DNA of 64,000 nucleotides from an uncultured Eubacteriales bacterium (lineage in GTDB: Bacteria > Bacillota > Clostridia > Lachnospirales > Lachnospiraceae). Under the pieces are notes generated by a model. It saw only the letters and a program-made list of their open reading frames with translations. It searched no databases and had not been told where the DNA came from. Location: positions 62,001-126,000 of the forward strand of contig CASFBK010000004.1 in the NCBI GenBank assembly GCA_949292785.1, written 5' to 3'. Made by a program: the position numbers and the translations under genes. Shown piece by piece: positions 45,450-54,759 of the stretch. Each line of letters opens with the position of its first letter. Within the stretch, counting starts at the first letter, position 1.

Positions 45450-45477
45450 TTGACAGAAGCAGATTTTTTGCTAAAAT
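45450..45477 (+). promoter_or_regulatory. Promoter of ureohydrolase copy 2
   Basis: TTGACA (45450-45455), 16 bases, TAAAAT (45472-45477) with a TTTTGC extension. The start codon is 44 bases downstream. Operator site 3 ends 29 bases upstream of the -35. Confidence 0.75.
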
Positions 45478-45520
45478 AGGGTGCAAACAAGAAAAAACAG
45501 AAATGAAAAGAGGGATAGAT

Positions 45521-46471
45521 ATGAGCAGTTATCAACCACCAAGTGCGTCAGGTTCTCCAAGATTCTGTAATATGGGAAGTTTTATGAGATTGCCCCATGC
45601 AGAAAGTGCGTCAGGTCTTGATTTTGGAATTATAGGAATACCCTTTGATACAGCAGCTTCTTTCCGGACAGGAGCCAGATTTGGACCCAATGGGGTAAGA
45701 AATATATCTGCAATGATAAAGCCGAACAACGTGGCAATGGGAGTCAATATTATGGATTCCATTAAGGGTGCAGACTTAGGAGATGTACCTGTGATACCGG
45801 ATTATATCCATGAGACCTATGCAGCCATTGAGGAAACACTGACCGGAGTGCTGGAGGCAGGAGCGGTTCCCGTCTGTATTGGCGGAGACCATGCGGTAAC
45901 CTTAGGAGAGCTTCGTGCTATTGCAAAGAAGCATGGAACGGTATCATTAGTACACTTTGACTCGCATCTGGACTTATGCGATACTGTATTTGGTCAGAAG
46001 TATAATCATGGAACGCCTTTCCGCAGGGCAATGGAGGAAGGGTTAATTGATCCGGAGCACTCTATCCAGATAGGAATGCGAGGTTCCCTTTATGACCCGG
46101 ATGACTTTAAGATTGCAGCGGAGCTGGGATTTCAGGTAATTCCGGGAGATACCTTACATACTATGTCACCGGATGAACTGGCAGAAGCAATTAAAAAGAG
46201 AGTGGGAGACAGAAAAGTCTTTTTGACCTTTGATATTGACTTTGTAGACCCGGCATATGCACCGGGAACCGGAACACCGGAGGTTGGAGGATTTACTTCC
46301 TACGAGACATTACAGTATATCCGCAAGATAAAGGATTTGAATTTTGTGGGCTTTGATGTGGTAGAGGTTGCACCGCCCTATGACCAGGCAGAGATAACAT
46401 CATACATGGGAGCCAATATTATATTTGAATTTTTATCCATTTTGGCATATCAGAAAAATAATAGAAAATAA
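45521..46471 (+). CDS. Agmatinase-family ureohydrolase (copy 2)
   Basis: A 316-residue paralogue of 44226-45179, with metal motifs GGDHAVTLGE, HFDSHLDLCD and FDIDFVDPAYAPGTGTPEVG. The residue after the first motif (A for S) and the loop after HFDSH differ from copy 1 (LDLCDTVFG against YDTWEEYFG), so substrates may differ. I chose the ATG at 45521 (AGAGGG upstream). A terminator-like hairpin and the ABC transporter genes follow. Confidence 0.88.
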   Translation: MSSYQPPSASGSPRFCNMGSFMRLPHAESASGLDFGIIGIPFDTAASFRTGARFGPNGVRNISAMIKPNNVAMGVNIMDSIKGADLGDVPVIPDYIHETYAAIEETLTGVLEAGAVPVCIGGDHAVTLGELRAIAKKHGTVSLVHFDSHLDLCDTVFGQKYNHGTPFRRAMEEGLIDPEHSIQIGMRGSLYDPDDFKIAAELGFQVIPGDTLHTMSPDELAEAIKKRVGDRKVFLTFDIDFVDPAYAPGTGTPEVGGFTSYETLQYIRKIKDLNFVGFDVVEVAPPYDQAEITSYMGANIIFEFLSILAYQKNNRK

Positions 46472-46519
46472 AACATAACAGCAAATAAAATATACCAATA
46501 TAATTAAAAAACCGATAGC

Positions 46520-46588
46520 AAAGGAGCTGTCATACAGGCAAAAAGAATCACATTGTGGTTCCGGTAAGCCTGTATGAAGCTCCTTTTT
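46520..46588 (+). terminator. Terminator after ureohydrolase copy 2
   Basis: AGGAGCTGTCATACAGGC and GCCTGTATGAAGCTCCT pair over 17 positions with one bulged base, followed by TTTTT. The large loop holds a second small stem (ATCACA/TGTGGT). The long stem and internal structure could also be an attenuator for the transporter operon downstream. Confidence 0.75.
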
Positions 46589-46675
46589 ATAACTATTTTA
46601 ACAAGTTTATCGTGCAGTACTGTTTTTGCTAAAGTATATGGCGCGGCACACTCAAGACGATAGGAGGAAAAAGAT

Positions 46676-47578
46676 ATGAAGATGAAAAAAATGATGGCAG
46701 CAGTAATGGCAGGAGTTATGATGGTAAGCGTATTTGCAGGATGTGGAGGAAGTTCAGACACAGCGGGAGGCTCCACAGGTAACGGAGAGGAGCTTACTTT
46801 AGAGCAAATTAAGAAAAATGGAAAGCTGGTAGTTGCAACCGAAGCAGCTTATGAGCCTTTTGAATATCTGGATACAGACGGAGAGACCATTATTGGTTAC
46901 AATGCAGATCTTTTTCAGTTAATCTGTGATGATTTAGGTGTTGAACTGGAGTATATAGATGTTCCGTTTCAGGGAATCCTGGCAGGACTGGAAGCAAACA
47001 AATATGATGTGGTCGGTGCAACTCTGGGAATTACAGTAGAGCGTGCCAGCAAGTATAATATGACCGTGCCAATTCAGAAGGGAACCAATGTATTTATTAA
47101 AAGAAAAGGCGACACATCTATTATGACGCCGGAGGATATGGAGGGGAAGGTAGTAGGAACACAGACCTCCTGCTACAACGAAACAGATACAAAAAACTTT
47201 AATGAAAAGCTGATTGCAGCAGGCGGAAAAGGATATAAGGAGTTAAAGACTTATGATGGTTTCCCGGAAGCTTATATGGAGTTGAAAAATGGAAAACTGG
47301 ACATTGTAGCGCAGAATTATGCCAGTGCAGCAGCTATTGTAAAAAATAACCCGGATGATTATGAACTGGTACTGGACGAAAATGGTGATGTTGCAATGGT
47401 AAGTGAAGAAGATACATGGCTTTCCTGGGCAGTAAGAAAATCAGATACGGAATTATTTGAATATATCAACAGTGAAATTGCAAAATTTAAAGAAGATGGA
47501 ACCCTGGATAAATTGCAGGAAAAATGGTTTGGACAGACGGTAGAGCTGCCGGATTCAGATTATATTCCTGCCGAATAG
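46676..47578 (+). CDS. Polar amino acid ABC transporter, substrate-binding lipoprotein
   Basis: A 300-residue SBP_bac_3 family lipoprotein. The signal peptide ends in a lipobox with the acylated C23 (SVFAGC). The binding domain starts after a Gly/Ser linker with NGKLVVATEAAYEPFEYLD and has the conserved GYNADLFQLICDDLGVELEY. The ligand is probably an amino acid (His/Glu/Gln/Arg/cystine group). It is the first gene of a four-gene transporter operon beside arginine-related enzymes, so a basic amino acid or agmatine is an attractive ligand, though unproven. Confidence 0.92.
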   Translation: MKMKKMMAAVMAGVMMVSVFAGCGGSSDTAGGSTGNGEELTLEQIKKNGKLVVATEAAYEPFEYLDTDGETIIGYNADLFQLICDDLGVELEYIDVPFQGILAGLEANKYDVVGATLGITVERASKYNMTVPIQKGTNVFIKRKGDTSIMTPEDMEGKVVGTQTSCYNETDTKNFNEKLIAAGGKGYKELKTYDGFPEAYMELKNGKLDIVAQNYASAAAIVKNNPDDYELVLDENGDVAMVSEEDTWLSWAVRKSDTELFEYINSEIAKFKEDGTLDKLQEKWFGQTVELPDSDYIPAE

Positions 47579-47601
47579 TAGAATTCCTGTGAGGTGGACT
47601 T

Positions 47602-48267
47602 ATGAGTGAGTCAATAGAATTAGTGGTACAATATATGCCTTTATTTATAAAAGGGCTTGGATATACTATTTTAGTTTCGGTAGAAGCAATTCTGATTGCA
47701 ATGTGTATCAGTGTGATTCTTACCGTACTGCGGATGGGCGGAGATTCTCTTCCCAGCCGCAGTATAAAAAAGGTTGTTGCTGTATACATCAGCTTCGTGC
47801 GCGGCACGCCCATTCTGGTACAGATTTATATTATTTTCCAGGTGCTCGCTGTGTTGGGATTGAATTTGTCCGGCTTTACATCAGGGGTTATTGCATTGAG
47901 CTTAAACAGCGGCGGATTCATGGCAGAAATCATGCGCGGTGGACTTGCGGCAATTCCAAGAGGACAGATAGAGGCAGCAGAAGCTATTGGGATGTCCAAG
48001 CGGAAAATCTGGACAAGAATTATTCTGCCCCAGGTATTCAAAATCGCAGCACCACAGCTTACCAGCGAATTTATTAACGTAATCAAGGTCTCACCAATGC
48101 TTTCCGTACTTGCAGTAGTAGAGCTTACGCGAACAGCAGAACGTCTGGTAAAAGTGACCGGACAGGCGATTCCTTTTTATATCACCATTGCAATTATTTA
48201 CTTTATTGTCTGCGCACTTCTGGAAGAGCTTGTAAAGCTTCAAGAGCGAAGAAAATTAACACGTTAG
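47602..48267 (+). CDS. Polar amino acid ABC transporter, permease 1
   Basis: A 221-residue HisM/GlnP-type permease with about five membrane helices. The cytoplasmic EAA loop is GQIEAAEAIGMSKRKIWTRI. GAGGTGG precedes the ATG. It is followed after 12 bases by a second permease, so the channel is a heterodimer. Confidence 0.93.
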   Translation: MSESIELVVQYMPLFIKGLGYTILVSVEAILIAMCISVILTVLRMGGDSLPSRSIKKVVAVYISFVRGTPILVQIYIIFQVLAVLGLNLSGFTSGVIALSLNSGGFMAEIMRGGLAAIPRGQIEAAEAIGMSKRKIWTRIILPQVFKIAAPQLTSEFINVIKVSPMLSVLAVVELTRTAERLVKVTGQAIPFYITIAIIYFIVCALLEELVKLQERRKLTR

Positions 48268-48279
48268 GAGGGCATGGTA

Positions 48280-48951
48280 ATGGGTGGATTTATTCAGGAG
48301 TTTATTCATGTGACAGAAATTACGGTGCCCCTTTTGCTACAGGGAATTTTGGTAACACTGGAAATATCAGTGCTTGCTATTTTGCTTGCGTCTGTAGTCG
48401 GAAGTCTGATTGCTTATCTGGCAATTGCAGAAAACAAGGTCTGTAGGGCGGTTGCGAGGATATATATTAAGCTCTTTCGGTGCACGCCTTTTATGGTAGA
48501 GGTATATCTGGCATATTATGGGCTGCCTATGCTGGGAATTAATGTGTCAGCATTCTGGACGGGAGTATTGATTCTGGGATTTTATACCGCAGCTTATGTA
48601 GCAGTTACTCTGGAAAGCGGAATCAAGGCGCTGCCAAAAGGACAGGCGGAGGCAGCCTATGCCATAGGCATGTCAAAAAATATGACGCTGCTACGCATTT
48701 TGTTCCCTCAGACAATCGGAATGATTGTTCCGGCGTTGACGGGACAATTTGTGCAGACCGTAAAGGATTCCTCCATTTTATCGATTATTACGGTGGCGGA
48801 AATGACCATGATGACAAAGGAAGCAATTGGAATTACCTTTAGTCCGTTGATTGTTTATATCTGCGCAGGACTGTTTTACTGGGCAATCAATCTAGTCATC
48901 GAATTGGTATCAAAGAAAATAGAGAAAAAATACAGACGGTTTAGTGTATAA
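48280..48951 (+). CDS. Polar amino acid ABC transporter, permease 2
   Basis: A 223-residue HisQ/GlnP-type permease. The EAA loop is [21 protein letters not shown] start at the ATG at 48280, seven bases after AGGAGGG; an ATG at 48274 is only two bases from that site. It forms the second half of the transporter channel. Confidence 0.92.
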   Translation: MGGFIQEFIHVTEITVPLLLQGILVTLEISVLAILLASVVGSLIAYLAIAENKVCRAVARIYIKLFRCTPFMVEVYLAYYGLPMLGINVSAFWTGVLILGFYTAAYVAVTLESGIKALPKGQAEAAYAIGMSKNMTLLRILFPQTIGMIVPALTGQFVQTVKDSSILSIITVAEMTMMTKEAIGITFSPLIVYICAGLFYWAINLVIELVSKKIEKKYRRFSV

Positions 48952-48964
48952 AGAGGTGAAAGAA

Positions 48965-49744
48965 ATGGAAAATACGGCAAAACCTGTTATGTCAGTAAAA
49001 AATATGTCGAAAAAATACGGAGAACTGGAGGTTCTCAAAAAAATAGATATAGATATTTATGAAGGTGAGGTAATCAGTATCATCGGACCGTCAGGTTCCG
49101 GAAAAAGCACATTCTTACGGTGCCTGAATTATCTGGAGCATCCCACAGGCGGAGTAATCAGGATTCATGAACATTCCATTTTGGGGGAAACCGGAGGTGT
49201 AAGTATACGAAAGAAAAATGAGAAAGAAGCCAGGGAAATTCGAAAAAACGTAGGCATGGTATTTCAGCAGTTTAATCTCTGGCCTCATAAAACTGTATTG
49301 GAAAACGTCATCGAGGGACCTGTTCAGATTAAAAAGGTAAAAAAAGAGGATGCGGTAAAAAATGCAGAAAGGCTGTTGGAAAAGGTCGGAATGAAAGAGA
49401 AAATGAACGCTTACCCTACACAGCTTTCCGGTGGACAGCAGCAGAGAGTTGCAATTGTAAGAACTCTGGCAATGGAACCGGAGGTTATTTTGTTCGATGA
49501 ACCGACCAGTGCACTTGACCCGGAGTATGTAGGTGAAGTATTAGCAGTTATGAAGGAGCTGGCAAAAGAGGGCATGACGATGGTAGTAGTAACACATGAA
49601 ATGGGATTTGCGGCAGAGGTGGCAGACAGGGTATGTTTCATGGACGGTGGTTATGTCATTGAAGATGGTACACCAGAAGAGGTATTTAAGAATCCCAAAA
49701 CCGATCGTGCAAAACAGTTCTTTTCAAAAATATTAAATGTATGA
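48965..49744 (+). CDS. Polar amino acid ABC transporter, ATP-binding protein
   Basis: A 259-residue ABC ATPase. Walker A is GPSGSGKST, the Q-loop is [11 protein letters not shown], the signature is LSGGQQQR, Walker B is [12 protein letters not shown], and the switch His is in VVTHEMG. The segment [11 protein letters not shown] is typical of amino acid importers. I start at the ATG at 48965, which follows AGAGGTGAAAG. Confidence 0.94.
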   Translation: MENTAKPVMSVKNMSKKYGELEVLKKIDIDIYEGEVISIIGPSGSGKSTFLRCLNYLEHPTGGVIRIHEHSILGETGGVSIRKKNEKEAREIRKNVGMVFQQFNLWPHKTVLENVIEGPVQIKKVKKEDAVKNAERLLEKVGMKEKMNAYPTQLSGGQQQRVAIVRTLAMEPEVILFDEPTSALDPEYVGEVLAVMKELAKEGMTMVVVTHEMGFAAEVADRVCFMDGGYVIEDGTPEEVFKNPKTDRAKQFFSKILNV

Positions 49745-49762
49745 TTGTGATGTGAGAAAGTA

Positions 49763-51079
49763 ATGAGGACAGAGAAAGAATATTATGAATATATAGGAAG
49801 AATTCTGGAAAATATTCACCCTAGTGTAACTATTACAGATGGCACCGGAAAGTTTGTATATATTGGAAAAGGAAGCAGGGAATTTTTCGGGGAGCAGGTG
49901 GAAAAGCTTCTGGGAATGAGTACGGAAAATCCGCAGGTTGCGGAAGTATTCCATCCCTGTGTGTCGGATATGGTAATTAAAAAAAAGAAAAAGATAGTTA
50001 CCACCCAGAAAAATAAGGAGGGAGAGGAAGCCTTTGTAACAGGAATCCCTGTTTTTGATGCAGCAGGAAATCTTCATACCGTTATTTGTTTTTCCTCATG
50101 GGAAGTTACCAGCTATGATGATTTAAGAATTCATTATGAGCAGCTCAAGCAGGAAAATCAGAATCTGCTTAAGGAAATTACCCGGCTGACCCGGGAGGAT
50201 TATATCACCAGTAATGTAATAGGAAAAAGCCGGAACGTAGAAAATGCGGTGCGGCTGTTAAAAATATTTTCCGGTCAGAATCTTCCTTCTTTTGTGTATG
50301 GTCCTGTCGGCTGTGGAAAAAATTATTTAATCCGTATTGCCTATGAACAGGAGGGGGCAGTTTATGAATACAACTGCAACCTGATTACTGCGGAGACAAT
50401 GGAGCATGATCTGTTTGGCACAGGGGAGGAAAAAGGGCTTTTGGAATCTTTGAGCTATCATACCGTTATTATTCATAATGTAGAATGTCTGCCGCCTGTA
50501 CTGCAAAAAAGGCTGGTGGATGTTATTAAGAGGAACAGGCTGTCTGTGGTGGGAACATCAACCCAGTCACTGGAAGAACTAAGAAGTGAAAATAAAATTA
50601 TAGATGAGTTTTATTATTTTTTTAAAAGCTATCAGGTGCAGCTTTTAAGCATTAACGAAAGACCAGAGGATTTACAGGCATTTTTAGAATATTACATTTC
50701 CTTGTTTAATCAAAAATACGGCAGAAAAGTTGCGTTTACTCCTAAGGCGCTGAACTGCCTGTTGAGTTATGAATGGAAGGAAAATATCATTGAAATTCGT
50801 TATACGATTGAACGTTTGATTTTAACTGCAGAGAAAGAGAAGATTGATATTTATCATCTGCCGGGAGATATAACCCGGCAGTCTGAAGAATTGTTTTTGG
50901 AAGATTCTTCGTTAAAAGACATGATGGAGTCTTACGAAAAGGGAATTATCTGCAGAGCCTATCAGAAATATCATACTACCGTGGAGGTAGCAAAGCATCT
51001 TGGAATCAGTCAGGCTTCGGCAGTTAGAAAAATAGGAAAATATGTGGAAGACAGAAAGAAAAAGGAGGAAGGAACATGA
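49763..51079 (+). CDS. PAS-AAA-Fis type transcriptional regulator lacking the GAFTGA loop
   Basis: A 438-residue regulator. The N-terminal PAS-like sensor (about 10-110) is followed by a coiled linker, an AAA+ domain (about 150-350) of the sigma-54 activator group and a C-terminal Fis-type HTH (about 395-425, VEVAKHLGISQASAVRKIG). The P-loop reads GPVGCGKN, and where activators have GAFTGA this protein has HDLFGTGEEKGLLES, with the loop deleted. It is therefore unlikely to activate sigma-54 promoters and more like TyrR-type regulators. It lies 18 bases after the transporter operon and probably controls it or the ureohydrolases. Confidence 0.82.
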   Translation: MRTEKEYYEYIGRILENIHPSVTITDGTGKFVYIGKGSREFFGEQVEKLLGMSTENPQVAEVFHPCVSDMVIKKKKKIVTTQKNKEGEEAFVTGIPVFDAAGNLHTVICFSSWEVTSYDDLRIHYEQLKQENQNLLKEITRLTREDYITSNVIGKSRNVENAVRLLKIFSGQNLPSFVYGPVGCGKNYLIRIAYEQEGAVYEYNCNLITAETMEHDLFGTGEEKGLLESLSYHTVIIHNVECLPPVLQKRLVDVIKRNRLSVVGTSTQSLEELRSENKIIDEFYYFFKSYQVQLLSINERPEDLQAFLEYYISLFNQKYGRKVAFTPKALNCLLSYEWKENIIEIRYTIERLILTAEKEKIDIYHLPGDITRQSEELFLEDSSLKDMMESYEKGIICRAYQKYHTTVEVAKHLGISQASAVRKIGKYVEDRKKKEEGT

Positions 51080-51681
51080 AGAATTTTAATATAACCATCA
51101 GCCGAGAGTTTGGCTGTAATGCAAGAGAAATTTCACGGATTTTAGCAAGTAAGCTTGGCGTGGAATTGTATGATAAGGACTTGGTAGATATGGCGGCAGA
51201 GCGCGCCGGAATCAGTTTAGATGTATTCATGGATGCGGATAAAATTGTAGATTCCCCGGAGGAGCAGCTTACCAAAAGCTTTGGCTATGGTTCTGGCACT
51301 GCATTTTATTCTGATAAGGCGATTCAGGCGCAGGTGGAGGTCATTCGGGAAATTGCCAATAAGAAGGAATCGGCGATTTTCTTTGGACGGTGTGCGGATT
51401 ATGTGCTGAGAGAATATCCCAATACTTTAAATGTATTCCTGTATGCTCCTCTTGAGGAAAGAGTAAAGCATATGATGGAGGCATACCAGCTTCCGGAACG
51501 CTCCGCCCAGAAAATGATTAAACGCATTGACAGGCAGCGACACAACTATTATAAATATGTAACAGGTGTAAACCGTGGGGACCGTAACCTGAAGCATTTT
51601 ATGATAGATGTTCACAAATTCGGGTCAGAAAAGACAGCAGAAATAATTTATCAGATTGCACAGATGGAATTTATGGATTAG
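51076..51681 (+). CDS. Cytidylate kinase-like family protein
   Basis: A 201-residue protein of the cytidylate-kinase-like family (AAA_26). It starts NITISREFGCNAREISRILA, where the family keeps an ISRexGSGG-like stretch in place of a classic P-loop; here the usual glycines are Cys-Asn. It continues with ELYDKDLVDMAAERAGIS. It overlaps the regulator by 4 bases (ATGA), so the two are coupled. The physiological substrate is unknown. Confidence 0.82.
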   Translation: MKNFNITISREFGCNAREISRILASKLGVELYDKDLVDMAAERAGISLDVFMDADKIVDSPEEQLTKSFGYGSGTAFYSDKAIQAQVEVIREIANKKESAIFFGRCADYVLREYPNTLNVFLYAPLEERVKHMMEAYQLPERSAQKMIKRIDRQRHNYYKYVTGVNRGDRNLKHFMIDVHKFGSEKTAEIIYQIAQMEFMD

Positions 51682-51703
51682 AAAGGAAAAGGGGCAGCAA
51701 CCA

Positions 51704-53146
51704 TTATGTTGAGACTACCCGAATCTTTTCGTTTTTCATATCAGCTAATCCTTCCACAGACAGCCCCTGTGCCTTGCATAGAGCAATATTTTGAATTAAC
51801 TCAGTTGTAATAACTTCCCCCGGTGCAATCAAAGGAATTCCCGGTGGATACAGATATACATATTCCTGACTGATATAGCCTGCGGTATCCTTAAGCGGAA
51901 GGGGGCAGGAGGATTTTTCCATAGCATCCGTCAGAGTCAGTTTTTGCTGTGGAATCTGATAAAGCTCTTGACTGGTAAGAATATAGTTTTCGCGCTTAGC
52001 CTTGTTGCAGCTTTGGTCAATCTCAAAAAGAGCCTCAATCAGTCTGTGAAAGCCTTCGTTAGTATCCATAACACTGGTAAGGGCGGTGACATAATGACCG
52101 GATGCCATTTCCGGCTGTAAGTGATATTTCTTTTGTAAAATATCATACAGCTCTTGTCCACTTAGCCCGGTATCACCTGAGCTAATCAGAATTTTAGAAA
52201 AATCCCAGTCAAAGCAGGTATCTGTATGACAGAAGTTCCGGCGAAATACAGATAAATGCTGTAATTCTAAAGACTGTTGGTAAAAGTGCTTCAAAAGGTC
52301 GGTAAAATTTTTCATAAGCACAGTTCCCTGTTCTGCCATGGTACGAAGTCCCTGTTCCATAGACGCCATCAGCAGATAGGAAGGGGAGCTTGTCTCATAA
52401 ATTCCCAGAAAATTTTTAATTAAATTTTGCGGAATACGGTCAGAGTTCACATGAAGCAAAGCCGTCTGGGTAAAGCAGGGAAGCGTTTTGTGAAGACTTT
52501 GAATGACAATATCCGCTCCACATTCCAGCGCGGAAGCAGGGAATTCTTTCGAAAAAATAAAATGTGCGCCGTGTGCTTCGTCTACAATTAATGGAATATC
52601 ATGGGCGTGAGCCAGCTCTGCAATGGCACGAATATCAGATACGACTCCGTCATAAGTGGGGGAAGTAAGAAATACTGCGGCAATTTCAGGATTGTCTTTT
52701 AAGGCACGTGCAACGTCCTGTGGGCATACCGAACCCATGATACCGAAATCAGTTGCAGCAGGCAGGACATAACAGGTCTTTAACTGACGCAGAAAGGCAG
52801 CATGATAAGCAGCTTTATGGCAGTTTCTTCCCATAAGAAGCGTACCGCCTCTTGGCAAGGCAGCGCTGATAGCAGTTAAAATACCGCAGGTACTTCCGTT
52901 AATCAGGTAAAAGGTTTCCTTAGTATGATAAAGTAAAGAAGCGCGTTTCTGGGCATCCTGTAGAATTCCCTCTGCATGGTGGAGGTTGTCAAAGCCGTCA
53001 ATTTCCGTAATATCTATAGTGTAGGGATTGGGAAAATCAAGTGGGTGTCTTTTATGCCCCGGCATATGAAAAGGATAATAATCTGATTGGCAGTAGGAGT
53101 GTAGTTTTTTATCTAAATAAATTTCCTGTTCAAACATATTTTTCAT
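51704..53146 (-). CDS. Short-form Orn/Lys/Arg decarboxylase (SpeA/YaaO-like)
   Basis: A 480-residue fold type I PLP decarboxylase of the Bacillus SpeA/YaaO type. The PLP lysine is in IQSLHKTLPCF, and the aspartate that contacts the PLP ring is in VDEAHGAHF. Substrate may be arginine (giving agmatine), lysine or ornithine. The two agmatinase-like genes nearby favour arginine by context. GAGGAATC lies before the start. It is divergent from the alanine symporter. Confidence 0.88.
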   Translation of the reverse strand: MKNMFEQEIYLDKKLHSYCQSDYYPFHMPGHKRHPLDFPNPYTIDITEIDGFDNLHHAEGILQDAQKRASLLYHTKETFYLINGSTCGILTAISAALPRGGTLLMGRNCHKAAYHAAFLRQLKTCYVLPAATDFGIMGSVCPQDVARALKDNPEIAAVFLTSPTYDGVVSDIRAIAELAHAHDIPLIVDEAHGAHFIFSKEFPASALECGADIVIQSLHKTLPCFTQTALLHVNSDRIPQNLIKNFLGIYETSSPSYLLMASMEQGLRTMAEQGTVLMKNFTDLLKHFYQQSLELQHLSVFRRNFCHTDTCFDWDFSKILISSGDTGLSGQELYDILQKKYHLQPEMASGHYVTALTSVMDTNEGFHRLIEALFEIDQSCNKAKRENYILTSQELYQIPQQKLTLTDAMEKSSCPLPLKDTAGYISQEYVYLYPPGIPLIAPGEVITTELIQNIALCKAQGLSVEGLADMKNEKIRVVST

Positions 53147-53186
53147 GGTGATTCCTCAAAGCTTGTGATGTGTAAATGTTGTATTC

Positions 53187-53215
53187 ATTATATCATGAGG
53201 TATCACCAATGTCAT
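53187..53215 (-). promoter_or_regulatory. Promoter of the Orn/Lys/Arg decarboxylase
   Basis: On the minus strand ATGACA (53210-53215), 17 bases, TATAAT (53187-53192). The start codon lies about 41 bases downstream. Confidence 0.72.
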
Positions 53216-53221
53216 ATAAAA

Positions 53222-53250
53222 TTGACTTTTTCCTTAAAATGTGGTATTTT
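53222..53250 (+). promoter_or_regulatory. Promoter of the Na+:alanine symporter
   Basis: TTGACT (53222-53227), 17 bases, TATTTT (53245-53250), 36 bases before the start codon. It is back-to-back with the decarboxylase promoter. Confidence 0.7.
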
Positions 53251-53285
53251 ATCCCATATTTACGAAAGAAATAGGAGTAGCAAAA

Positions 53286-54698
53286 ATGTGGAATACGGTG
53301 AATGAAATATTGCAAAGCGTGGATGACTTTGTCTGGGGCATACCGCTTATGGTATTGATACTGGCAGGCGGTATTCTGCTTACTATACGTTTGGGAGTAC
53401 TGCAGATACGACGTCTGCCCCTGGCGTTACGGTGGATGATAAAAAATGAAGAAGAGGGAGACGGTGAGGTCAGCTCCTTTGGTGCCTTGTGTACAGCGCT
53501 TTCTGCCACGATTGGAACGGGAAATATTGTCGGAGTAGCAACTGCTATTGCAGCAGGCGGTCCGGGTGCATTGTTCTGGATGGAGGCAGCGGCGCTTTTT
53601 GGAATGGCAACGAAATATGCAGAAGGACTTCTGGCAGTAAAATATCGTGTAGTGGATGAAGAAAATCATGCATTAGGCGGTCCGTTTTATTATATTGAGC
53701 GGGGAATGGGAGTGAAATGGAAGTGGCTGGCGAAGATATTTGCCTTTTTTGGAGTCTGCGTAGGACTGTTGGGAATCGGAACTTTTTCCCAGGTCAATGG
53801 TATTTCTTCGGCAGTCAATAATTTCTTTGACCCGAATCAGTCCTGGACAGTTACGATTCCGGGAATTGGAACCTATTCCTGGACCGTAGTTATTGCCTCT
53901 CTGGTACTGACCGTATGTGTGGCATTAATATTAATTGGCGGAATTAAGCGTATATCCAGTGTTGCCCAGGTGGTGGTACCGTTTATGGCAGTAATTTATA
54001 TTGTGCTGTGTGTGGCGCTCATTCTTTGCAATATCAGTGAGATTCCACAGGCAATATGGATTGTGATAAAGGGAGCCTTTCAGCCTTCCGCAGTAACCGG
54101 AGGTGTGGTGGGCAGCATGTTTATTGCTATGCAAAAAGGAGTTGCAAGAGGAATTTTTTCCAATGAAGCAGGACTTGGTTCTGCACCTATTGCAGCAGCC
54201 GCAGCCCAGACAAAAGAGCCGGTACGGCAAGGGCTGGTATCCATGACCGGAACGTTTATTGATACCATAGTAATCTGTACCATGACAGGGCTTGCTATTG
54301 TTCTTACCGGGGCATGGCAGGTAGACGGATTGGAAGGTGTGGAGGTTACGACCTATGCATTTAGCAAAGGGCTTCCGATTTCGGAGACCGTATCTGCGTG
54401 TCTGTTGATGCTGTGTCTCATCTTTTTTGCATTTACTACAATTTTGGGCTGGGATTATTATTCCGAACGGTGTCTGGAATACCTCACCGGAGGAAAGAAA
54501 AAGCCCATTAAAATATATCGCTGGTTGTATATTTTAGCGGTATTTATCGGACCGTATATGACCATTAAGGCAGTGTGGACCATTGCGGATATTTTTAACG
54601 GAATGATGGCGCTTCCGAATATGATTGCCATTTTTGCGTTGAGCGGCGTGGTAGTGAAAGAGACAAGAGAGTTTTTTAAGAAAAAGAAACAGTTATAA
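53286..54698 (+). CDS. Sodium:alanine/glycine symporter family (AGCS)
   Basis: A 470-residue transporter with about 10 to 11 membrane helices. Family hallmarks are GALCTALSATIGTGNIVGVATAI-type sequence (here from about residue 70) and GIFSNEAGLGSAPIAAAAAQT. It imports Ala, Gly or similar amino acids with Na+. The ATG at 53286 follows AGGAG. It is closed by a terminator. Confidence 0.92.
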   Translation: MWNTVNEILQSVDDFVWGIPLMVLILAGGILLTIRLGVLQIRRLPLALRWMIKNEEEGDGEVSSFGALCTALSATIGTGNIVGVATAIAAGGPGALFWMEAAALFGMATKYAEGLLAVKYRVVDEENHALGGPFYYIERGMGVKWKWLAKIFAFFGVCVGLLGIGTFSQVNGISSAVNNFFDPNQSWTVTIPGIGTYSWTVVIASLVLTVCVALILIGGIKRISSVAQVVVPFMAVIYIVLCVALILCNISEIPQAIWIVIKGAFQPSAVTGGVVGSMFIAMQKGVARGIFSNEAGLGSAPIAAAAAQTKEPVRQGLVSMTGTFIDTIVICTMTGLAIVLTGAWQVDGLEGVEVTTYAFSKGLPISETVSACLLMLCLIFFAFTTILGWDYYSERCLEYLTGGKKKPIKIYRWLYILAVFIGPYMTIKAVWTIADIFNGMMALPNMIAIFALSGVVVKETREFFKKKKQL

Positions 54699-54702
54699 GA
54701 GG

Positions 54703-54745
54703 AAAGCCTTATGAGAAGCAGGAAAGTTTCTCTTAAGGCTTTTTA
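54703..54745 (+). terminator. Terminator after the alanine symporter
   Basis: AAAGCCTTATGAGAA and TTTCTCTTAAGGCTTT form a 14-pair stem with a short loop followed by TTTTTATA. It may also serve the convergent MFS gene. Confidence 0.8.
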
Positions 54746-54759
54746 TATACAGTATATTC

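Noticed and set aside
46520-46588. Riboswitch (for example guanidine-type) ahead of the amino acid transporter
   Set aside because: The structure is one long hairpin ending in a T run directly after the upstream gene; no conserved riboswitch core is visible.
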